Source: Caenorhabditis remanei (lineage: Eukaryota > Nematoda > Chromadorea > Rhabditida > Rhabditidae). From it: a DNA stretch of 64,000 nt. Positions 53,901 to 64,000 of the stretch are shown here, piece by piece; the stretch's first letter is position 1, and every line of letters starts with the position of its first letter. The stretch lies in NCBI RefSeq assembly GCF_010183535.1, contig NW_026526045.1, positions 20,646 to 84,645 on the forward strand. The letters run 5' to 3'. The notes under the pieces are model-generated. The model had not been told where the DNA came from. It made no database searches and was given only the letters and a program-made list of their open reading frames with translations. Made by a program: the position numbers and the translations under genes.

Positions 53901-56900
53901 TGCAGAATCTCAAAAACGATCAGTGATCGTTTTTCATTTCTCCTGCAGAATCTCAAAAACGATCAGTGATCGTTTTTCATTTCTCCTGCAGAATCTCAAA
54001 AACGATCAGTGATCGTTTTTCATTTCTCCTGCAGAATCTCAAAAACGATCAGTGATCGTTTTTCATTTCTTCTGCAGAATCTCAAAAACGATCAGTGATC
54101 GTTTTTCATTTCTCCTGCAGAATCTCAAAAACGATCAGTGATCGTTTTTCATTTCTCCTGCAGAATCTCAAAAACGATCAGTGATCGTTTTTCATTTCTT
54201 CTGCAGAATCTCAAAAACGATCAGTGATCGTTTTTCATTTCTTCTGCAGAATCTCAAAAACGATAAGTGATCGTTTTTCATTTCTTCTGCAGAATCTCAA
54301 AAACGATCAGTGATCGTTTTTCATTTCTCCTGCAGAATCTCAAAAACGATCAGTGATCGTTTTTCATTTCTCCTGCAGAATCTCAAAAACGATCAGTGAT
54401 CGTTTTTCATTTCTCCTGCAGAATCTCAAAAACGATCAGTGATCGTTTTTCATTTCTTCTGCAGAATCTCAAAAACGATCAGTGATCGTTTTTCATTTCT
54501 TCTGCAGAATCTCAAAAACGATCAGTGATCGTTTTTCATTTCTTCTGCAGAATCTCAAAAACGATCAGTGATCGTTTTTCATTTCTTCTGCAGAATCTCA
54601 AAAACGATCAGTGATCGTTTTTCATTTCTCCTGCAGAATCTCAAAAACGATCAGTGATCGTTTTTCATTTCTTCTGCAGAATCTCAAAAACGATCAGTGA
54701 TCGTTTTTCATTTCTTCTGCAGAATCTCAAAAACGATCAGTGATCGTTTTTCATTTCTTCTGCAGAATCTCAAAAACGATCAGTGATCGTTTTTCATTTC
54801 TTCTGCAGAATCTCAAAAACGATCAGTGATCGTTTTTCATTTCTTCTGCAGAATCTCAAAAACGATCAGTGATCGTTTTTCATGTCCACGTTGGAATCTC
54901 AAAAACGATCAGTGATCGTTTTTCATTTCTTCTGCAGAATCTCAAAAACGATCAGTGATCGTTTTTCATGTCCACGTTGGAATCTCAAAAACGATCAGTG
55001 ATCGTTTTTCATTTCTCCTGCAGAATCTCAAAAACGATCAGTGATCGTTTTTCATTTCTCCTGCAGAATCTCAAAAACGATCAGTGATCGTTTTTCATTT
55101 CTTCTGCAGAATCTCAAAAACGATAAGTGATCGTTTTTCATTTCTCCTGCAGAATCTCAAAAACGATCAGTGATCGTTTTTCATTTCTCCTGCAGAATCT
55201 CAAAAACGATCAGTGATCGTTTTTCATTTCTCCTGCAGAATCTCAAAAACGATCAGTGATCGTTTTTCATTTCTCCTGCAGAATCTCAAAAACGATCAGT
55301 GATCGTTTTTCATTTCTCCTGCAGAATCTCAAAAACGATCAGTGATCGTTTTTCATTTCTTCTGCAGAATCTCAAAAACGATCAGTGATCGTTTTTCATT
55401 TCTCCTGCAGAATCTCAAAAACGATCAGTGATCGTTTTTCATTTCTTCTGCAGAATCTCAAAAACGATCAGTGATCGTTTTTCATTTCTTCTGCAGAATC
55501 TCAAAAACAATCAGTGATCGTTTTTCATTTCTCCTGCAGAATCTCAAAAACGATCAGTGATCGTTTTTCATTTCTTCTGCAGAATCTCAAAAACGATCAG
55601 TGATCGTTTTTCATTTCTCCTGCAGAATCTCAAAAACGATCAGTGATCGTTTTTCATTTCTCCTGCAGAATCTCAAAAACGATCAGTGATCGTTTTTCAT
55701 GTCCACGTTGGAATCTCAAAAACGATCAGTGATCGTTTTTCATTTCTCCTGCAGAATCTCAAAAACCATCAGTGATCGTTTTTCATTTCTCCTGCAGAAT
55801 CTCAAAAACGATCAGTGATCGTTTTTCATTTCTCCTGCAGAATCTCAAAAACGATCAGTGATCGTTTTTCATTTCTTCTGCAGAATCTCAAAAACGATCA
55901 GTGATCGTTTTTCATTTCTTCTGCAGAATCTCAAAAACGATCAGTGATCGTTTTTCATTTCTTCTGCAGAATCTCAAAAACGATCAGTGATCGTTTTTCA
56001 TTTCTTCTGCAGAATCTCAAAAACGATCAGTGATCGTTTTTCATTTCTTCTGCAGAATCTCAAAAACGATCAGTGATCGTTTTTCATTTCTTCTGCAGAA
56101 TCTCAAAAACGATCAGTGATCGTTTTTCATTTCTTCTGCAGAATCTCAAAAACGATCAGTGATCGTTTTTCATTTCTTCTGCAGAATCTCAAAAACGATC
56201 AGTGATCGTTTTTCATGTCCACGTTGGAATCTCAAAAACGATCAGTGATCGTTTTTCATTTCTTCTGCAGAATCTCAAAAACGATCAGTGATCGTTTTTC
56301 ATGTCCACGTTGGAATCTCAAAAACGATCAGTGATAGTTTTTCATTTCTTCTGCAGAATCTCAAAAACGATCAGTGATAGTTTTTCATTTCTTCTGCAGA
56401 ATCTCAAAAACGATCAGTGATCGTTTTTCATTTCTTCTGCAGAATCTCAAAAACGATCAGTGATCGTTTTTCATTTCTTCTGCAGAATCTCAAAAACGAT
56501 CAGTGATCGTTTTTCATGTCCACGTTGGAATCTCAAAAACGATCAGTGATAGTTTTTCATTTCTTCTGCAGAATCTCAAAAACGATCAGTGATCGTTTTT
56601 CATGTCCACGTTGGAATCTCAAAAACGATCAGTGATCGTTTTTCATGTCCACGTTGGAATCTCAAAAACGATCAGTGATCGTTTTTCATGTCCACGTTGG
56701 AATCTCAAAAACGATCAGTGATAGTTTTTCATTTCTTCTGCAGAATCTCAAAAACGATCAGTGATCGTTTTTCATTTCTTCTGCAGAATCTCAAAAACGA
56801 TCAGTGATCGTTTTTCATTTCTTCTGCAGAATCTCAAAAACGATCAGTGATCGTTTTTCATGTCCACGTTGGAATCTCAAAAACGATCAGTGATCGTTTT

Positions 56901-59900
56901 TCATGTCCACGTTGGAATCTCAAAAACGATCAGTGATCGTTTTTCATGTCCACGTTGGAATCTCAAAAACGATCAGTGATAGTTTTTCATTTCTTCTGCA
57001 GAATCTCAAAAACGATCAGTGATCGTTTTTCATTTCTTCTGCAGAATCTCAAAAACGATCAGTGATCGTTTTTCATTTCTTCTGCAGAATCTCAAAAACG
57101 ATCAGTGATCGTTTTTCATTTCTTCTGCAGAATCTCAAAAACGATCAGTGATCGTTTTTCATGTCCACGTTGGAATCTCAAAAACGATCAGTGATCGTTT
57201 TTCATGTCCACGTTGGAATCTCAAAAACGATCAGTGATCGTTTTTCATTTCTTCTGCAGAATCTCAAAAACGATCAGTGATCGTTTTTCATGTCCACGTT
57301 GGAATCTCAAAAACGATCAGTGATCGTTTTTCATGTCCACGTTGGAATCTCAAAACGATCAGTGATCGTTTTTCATGTCCACGTTGGAATCTCAAAAACG
57401 ATCAGTGATCGTTTTTCATTTCTTCTGCAGAATCTCAAAAACGATCAGTGATCGTTTTTCATTTCTTCTGCAGAATCTCAAAAACGATCAGTGATCGTTT
57501 TTCATTTCTTCTGCAGAATCTCAAAAACGATCAGTGATAGTTTTTCATTTCTTCTGCAGAATCTCAAAAACGATCAGTGATCGTTTTTCATGTCCACGTT
57601 GGAATCTCAAAAACGATCAGTGATCGTTTTTCATGTCCACGTTGGAATCTCAAAAACGATCAGTGATCGTTTTTCATGTCCACGTTGGAATCTCAAAAAC
57701 GATCAGTGATAGTTTTTCATTTCTTCTGCAGAATCTCAAAAACGATCAGTGATCGTTTTTCATTTCTTCTGCAGAATCTCAAAAACGATCAGTGATAGTT
57801 TTTCATTTCTTCTGCAGAATCTCAAAAACGATCAGTGATCGTTTTTCATGTCCACGTTGGAATCTCAAAAACGATCAGTGATCGTTTTTCATGTCCACGT
57901 TGGAATCTCAAAAACGATCAGTGATCGTTTTTCATGTCCACGTTGGAATCTCAAAAACGATCAGTGATAGTTTTTCATTTCTTCTGCAGAATCTCAAAAA
58001 CGATCAGTGATCGTTTTTCATTTCTTCTGCAGAATCTCAAAAACGATCAGTGATCGTTTTTCATTTCTTCTGCAGAATCTCAAAAACGATCAGTGATCGT
58101 TTTTCATTTCTTCTGCAGAATCTCAAAAACGATCAGTGATCGTTTTTCATGTCCACGTTGGAATCTCAAAAACGATCAGTGATCGTTTTTCATGTCCACG
58201 TTGGAATCTCAAAAACGATCAGTGATCGTTTTTCATTTCTTCTGCAGAATCTCAAAAACGATCAGTGATCGTTTTTCATGTCCACGTTGGAATCTCAAAA
58301 ACGATCAGTGATCGTTTTTCATGTCCACGTTGGAATCTCAAAAACGATCAGTGATCGTTTTTCATGTCCACGTTGGAATCTCAAAAACGATCAGTGATCG
58401 TTTTTCATTTCTTCTGCAGAATCTCAAAAACGATCAGTGATCGTTTTTCATTTCTTCTGCAGAATCTCAAAAACGATCAGTGATCGTTTTTCATTTCTTC
58501 TGCAGAATCTCAAAAACGATCAGTGATCGTTTTTCATTTCTTCCTGCAGAATCTCAAAAACGATCAGTGATCGTTTTTCATTTCTCCTGCAGAATCTCAA
58601 AAACGATCAGTGATCGTTTTTCATTTCTTCTGCAGAATCTCAAAAACGATCAGTGATCGTTTTTCATTTCTTCTGCAGAATCTCAAAAACGATCAGTGAT
58701 CGTTTTTCATTTCTTCTGCAGAATCTCAAAAACGATCAGTGATCGTTTTTCATTTCTTCTGCAGAATCTCAAAAACGATCAGTGATCGTTTTTCATTTCT
58801 TCTGCAGAATCTCAAAAACGATCAGTGATCGTTTTTCATTTCTTCTGCAGAATCTCAAAAACGATCAGTGATCGTTTTTCATTTCTCCTGCAGAATCTCA
58901 AAAACGATCAGTGATCGTTTTTCATTTCTCCTGCAGAATCTCAAAAACGATCAGTGATCGTTTTTCATTTCTCCTGCAGAATCTCAAAAACGATCAGTGA
59001 TCGTTTTTCATTTCTTCTGCAGAATCTCAAAAACGATCAGTGATCGTTTTTCATTTCTTCTGCAGAATCTCAAAAACGATCAGTGATCGTTTTTCATTTC
59101 TTCTGCAGAATCTCAAAAACGATCAGTGATCGTTTTTCATTTCTTCTGCAGAATCTCAAAAACGATCAGTGATCGTTTTTCATTTCTTCTGCAGAATCTC
59201 AAAAACGATCAGTGATCGTTTTTCATTTCTTCTGCAGAATCTCAAAAACGATCAGTGATCGTTTTTCATGTCCACGTTGGAATCTCAAAAACGATCAGTG
59301 ATCGTTTTTCATGTCCACGTTGGAATCTCAAAAACGATCAGTGATCGTTTTTCATTTCTTCTGCAGAATCTCAAAAACGATCAGTGATCGTTTTTCATTT
59401 CTTCTGCAGAATCTCAAAAACGATCAGTGATCGTTTTTCATTTCTTCTGCAGAATCTCAAAAACGATCAGTGATCGTTTTTCATGTCCACGTTGGAATCT
59501 CAAAAACGATCAGTGATCGTTTTTCATTTCTTCTGCAGAATCTCAAAAACGATCAGTGATCGTTTTTCATTTCTTCTGCAGAATCTCAAAAACGATCAGT
59601 GATCGTTTTTCATTTCTTCTGCAGAATCTCAAAAACGATCAGTGATCGTTTTTCATTTCTTCTGCAGAATCTCAAAAACGATCAGTGATCGTTTTTCATG
59701 TCCACGTTGGAATCTCAAAAACGATCAGTGATCGTTTTTCATGTCCACGTTGGAATCTCAAAAACTATCAGTGATCGTTTTTCATTTCTTCTGCAGAATC
59801 TCAAAAACGATCAGTGATCGTTTTTCATTTCTTCTGCAGAATCTCAAAAACGATCAGTGATCGTTTTTCATTTCTTCTGCAGAATCTCAAAAACGATCAG

Positions 59901-62900
59901 TGATCGTTTTTCATTTCTTCTGCAGAATCTCAAAAACGATCAGTGATCGTTTTTCATTTCTTTTGCAGAATCTCAAAAACGATCAGTGATCGTTTTTCAT
60001 GTCCACGTTGGAATCTCAAAAACGATCAGTGATCGTTTTTCATTTCTTCTGCAGAATCTCAAAAACGATCAGTGATCGTTTTTCATTTCTTCTGCAGAAT
60101 CTCAAAAACGATCAGTGATCGTTTTTCATGTCCACGTTGGAATCTCAAAAACGATCAGTGATCGTTTTTCATTTCTTCTGCAGAATCTCAAAAACGATCA
60201 GTGATCGTTTTTCATTTCTTCTGCAGAATCTCAAAAACGATCAGTGATCGTTTTTCATTTCTTCTGCAGAATCTCAAAAACGATCAGTGATCGTTTTTCA
60301 TTTCTTCTGCAGAATCTCAAAAACGATCAGTGATCGTTTTTCATTTCTTCTGCAGAATCTCAAAAACGATCAGTGATCGTTTTTCATTTCTTCTGCAGAA
60401 TCTCAAAACGATCAGTGATCGTTTTTCATGTCCACGTTGGAATCTCAAAAACGATCAGTGATCGTTTTTCATTTCTTCTGCAGAATCTCAAAAACGATCA
60501 GTGATCGTTTTTCATTTCTTCTGCAGAATCTCAAAAACGATCAGTGATCGTTTTTCATGTCCACGTTGGAATCTCAAAAACGATCAGTGATCGTTTTTCA
60601 TTTCTTCTGCAGAATCTCAAAAACGATCAGTGATCGTTTTTCATTTCTTCTGCAGAATCTCAAAAACGATCAGTGATCGTTTTTCATTTCTTCTGCAGAA
60701 TCTCAAAAACGATCAGTGATCGTTTTTCATGTCCACGTTGGAATCTCAAAAACGATCAGTGATCGTTTTTCATTTCTTCTGCAGAATCTCAAAAACGATC
60801 AGTGATCGTTTTTCATTTCTTCTGCAGAATCTCAAAAACGATCAGTGATCGTTTTTCATTTCTTCTGCAGAATCTCAAAAACGATCAGTGATCGTTTTTC
60901 ATTTCTTCTGCAGAATCTCAAAAACGATCAGTGATCGTTTTTCATTTCTTCTGCAGAATCTCAAAAACGATCAGTGATCGTTTTTCATTTCTTCTGCAGA
61001 ATCTCAAAAACGATCAGTGATCGTTTTTCATGTCCACGTTGGAATCTCAAAAACGATCAGTGATCGTTTTTCATGTCCACGTTGGAATCTCAAAAACTAT
61101 CAGTGATCGTTTTTCATTTCTTCTGCAGAATCTCAAAAACGATCAGTGATCGTTTTTCATTTCTTCTGCAGAATCTCAAAAACGATCAGTGATCGTTTTT
61201 CATTTCTTCTGCAGAATCTCAAAAACGATCAGTGATCGTTTTTCATGTCCACGTTGGAATCTCAAAAACGATCAGTGATCGTTTTTCATTTCTTCTGCAG
61301 AATCTCAAAAACGATCAGTGATCGTTTTTCATTTCTTCTGCAGAATCTCAAAAACGATCAGTGATCGTTTTTCATTTCTTCTGCAGAATCTCAAAAACGA
61401 TCAGTGATCGTTTTTCATTTCTTCTGCAGAATCTCAAAAACGATCAGTGATCGTTTTTCATTTCTTCTGCAGAATCTCAAAAACGATCAGTGATCGTTTT
61501 TCATTTCTTCTGCAGAATCTCAAAAACGATCAGTGATCGTTTTTCATTTCTTCTGCAGAATCTCAAAAACGATCAGTGATCGTTTTTCATTTCTTCTGCA
61601 GAATCTCAAAAACGATCAGTGATCGTTTTTCATTTCTTCTGCAGAATCTCAAAAACGATCAGTGATCGTTTTTCATTTCTTCTGCAGAATCTCAAAAACG
61701 ATCAGTGATCGTTTTTCATTTCTTCTGCAGAATCTCAAAAACGATCAGTGATCGTTTTTCATTTCTTCTGCAGAATCTCAAAAACGATCAGTGATCGTTT
61801 TTCATTTCTTCTGCAGAATCTCAAAAACGATCAGTGATCGTTTTTCATTTCTTCTGCAGAATCTCAAAAACGATCAGTGATCGTTTTTCATGTCCACGTT
61901 GGAATCTCAAAAACGATCAGTGATCGTTTTCATTCTTGAATCTCAAAACTATCAGTGATCGTTTTTCATTTCTTCTGCAGAATCTCAAAAACGATCAGTG
62001 ATCGTTTTTCATTTCTTCTGCAGAATCTCAAAAACGATCAGTGATCGTTTTTCATTTCTTCTGCAGAATCTCAAAAACGATCAGTGATCCGTTTTTCATT
62101 TCTTCTGCAGAATCTCAAAAACGATCAGTGATCGTTTTTCATTTCTTCTGCAGAATCTCAAAAACGATCAGTGATCGTTTTTCATTTCTTCTGCAGAATC
62201 TCAAAAACGATCATTGATCGTTTTTCATTTCTTCTGCAGAATCTCAAAAACGATCAGTGATCGTTTTTTCATTTCTTCTGCAGAATCTCAAAACGATCAT
62301 GATCGTTTTTCATTTCTTCTGCAGAATCTCAAAAACGATCAGTGATCGTTTTTCATTTCTTCTGCAGAATCTCAAAAACGATCAGTGATCGTTTTTCATG
62401 TCCCTTGGAATCTCAAAACGATCAGTGATCGTTTTTCATTCCGTTGGAATCTCAAAAAACTATCAGTGATCGTTTTTCATTTCTTCTGCAGAATCTCAAA
62501 AACGATCAGTGATCGTTTTTCATTCTTCTGCGAATCTCAAAAACGATCAGTGATCGTTTTTCATTTCTTCTGCAGAATCTCAAAACGATCAGTGATCGTT
62601 TTTCATTTCTTCTGCAGAATCTCAAAAACGATCAGTGATCGTTTTTCATTTCTTCTGCAGAATCTCAAAAACGATCAGTGATCGTTTCATTTCTTCTGCA
62701 GAATCTCAAAAACGATCAGTGATCGTTTTTCATTTCTTCTGCAGAATCTCAAAAACGATCAGTGATCGTTTTTCATTTCTTCTGCAGAATCTCAAAACGA
62801 TCAGTGATCGTTTTTCATTTCTTCTGCAGAATCTCAAAAACGATCAGTGATCGTTTTTCATTTCTTCTGCAGAATCTCAAAAACGATCAGTGATCGTTTT

Positions 62901-64000
62901 TCATTTCTTCTGCAGAATCTCAAAACGATCAGTGATCGTTTTCATTTCTTCTGCAGAATCTCAAAAACGATCAGTGATCGTTTTTCATTTCTCTGCAGAA
63001 TCTCAAAAACGATCAGTGATCGTTTTTCATTTCTTCTGCAGAATCTCAAAAACGATCAGTGATCGTTTTTCATTTCTTCTGCAGAATCTCAAAAACGATC
63101 AGTGATCGTTTTTCATTCTTCTGCAGAATCTCAAAAACGATCAGTGATCGTTTTTCATTTCTTCTGCAGAATCTCAAAAACGATCAGTGATCGTTTTTCA
63201 TTTCTTCTGCAGAATCTCAAAAACGATCAGTGATCGTTTTTCATTTCTTCTGCAGGAATCTCAAAACGATCAGTGATCGTTTTCATTTCTTCTGCAGAAT
63301 CTCAAAAACGATCAGTGATCGTTTTTCATTTCTTCTGCAGAATCTCAAAAGATCAGTGATCGTTTTTCATTTCTTCTGCAGAATCTCAAAAACGATCAGT
63401 GATCGTTTTTCATTTCTTCTGCAGGCATCTCAAAACGAATCAGTGATCGTTTTCTTTCTTCTGCAGAATCTCCAAAACGATCATGTTGATTCGTTTGTCA
63501 TTTCTTCTGCAGGAATCTCAAAACGATCAATGATCGTTTTCATTTCTTCTGCGAGAATCTCACAAACGATCAGTGATCGTTTTTCAATTTCTTCTGCAGA
63601 ATTCTTCAAAAACCGATCAGTGATCGTTTTTCATTTCTCTTGCAGAATCTCAAAAACGATCAGTGATCGTTTTTCATTTCTTCTGCAGAATCTCAAAAAC
63701 GATCAGTGATCGTTTTCATTTTTCTCATTTCATCTGCAGAATCTCAAAAACGATCAGTGATCGTTTTTTCATTTCTTCCTGCAGAATCTCAAAAACGATC
63801 AGTCGATCGTTTTATTTCTTCTGCTAGAATCTCAAAAACGATCAGTGATCGTTTTTCATTTCTTCTGCAGAATCTCAAAATCATGTCTCAAAACCCGATC
63901 AGTGATCGTTTTTCATTTCTTCTGCGAATCTCAAAAACGATCAGTGACTTTTGTTTTCATTTCTTTCTGCAGAATCTCAAAAACGACGATCAGTGATCGT
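47958..64000 (-). repeat. 43-bp palindromic satellite, right block (about 370 units)
   Basis: Same family as 33738-44445 but in the opposite orientation (GTTTTTCATTTCTTCTGCAG, AATCTCAAAAACGATCAGTG). It continues to the window end. Variants are zoned: CAGTGACCG is common at about 48100-50150; TTCTCCTGCAG dominates at about 52100-55900 and 58580-58980; CAGTGATAG occurs at about 56330-57990 together with runs of consecutive CATGTCCACGTTGG units. From about 61925, and heavily after 63230, units carry single-base insertions and deletions. No gene lies within the block. Plus-strand frames of 70-160 codons here are artefacts. Confidence 0.97.

Noticed and set aside
53536..63996. Plus-strand small proteins in the right satellite block
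   Set aside because: Translations of 43-bp units opened by local indels or variants; no independent support.

Overview
The window looks like repeat-dominated chromosome from a nematode, most likely a Caenorhabditis species. Evidence: very short introns (45-79 bp) ending in TTTTCAG or TTTCCAG, a clear relic of the mitochondrial trifunctional-enzyme beta subunit (HADHB/hadb-1 type), CR1-like LINEs with a small ORF1 plus an endonuclease-RT ORF2, and a BEL/Pao LTR retrotransposon. There is no bacterial-style gene organisation, no rRNA or tRNA gene that I can support, and no CRISPR array. Nearly all long open frames are transposon genes or satellite translated by chance.

Layout. (1) 1-7677: a gene-poor block bounded by ~155-bp terminal inverted repeats, holding several small repeat families but no recognisable transposase. 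(2) 7905-26487: a mirror-image structure centred on a 19-bp x 9 minisatellite at 17846-18016. Two near-identical LINE copies point away from it, left on the minus strand and right on the plus strand. Each LINE is followed by a long 46-bp satellite array, inverted between the two sides. On the left the array-plus-LINE unit is tandemly duplicated (LINE fragment at 8823-10424). A hAT-like foldback element (19108-19986, 8-bp target duplication) splits ORF2 of the right LINE. Another foldback element (10745-11367) sits inside the left array. (3) 26488-27467: a 180-bp satellite, 5.4 copies. (4) About 27475-33737: a BEL/Pao element on the minus strand with two LTRs, PBS, PPT and an intact protease-RT-RNaseH-integrase frame, but no gag. 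(5) 33738-44445: a 43-bp satellite of about 250 units. (6) 44446-47957: a 3.5-kb gene island with a BEL pol relic, a NADAR-like fragment, a broken HADHB-like thiolase, one apparently intact unknown two-exon gene (minus) and one unknown gene cut off by satellite. (7) 47958-64000: the same 43-bp satellite, inverted, about 370 units, running out of the window with an indel-rich end.

The most distinctive theme is that the tandem repeats are built from hyphenated or perfect palindromes and lie in head-to-head inverted blocks around a LINE pair and around a gene island. A degenerate 162-bp repeat at 3573-4225 contains a segment closely resembling the 43-bp satellite, and a three-unit 46-bp mini-array sits at 7082-7229. 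Both major satellites may therefore have seeds inside the TIR-bounded block. No complete host metabolic system is encoded here; the biology is satellite birth and spread, transposon nesting and gene decay.
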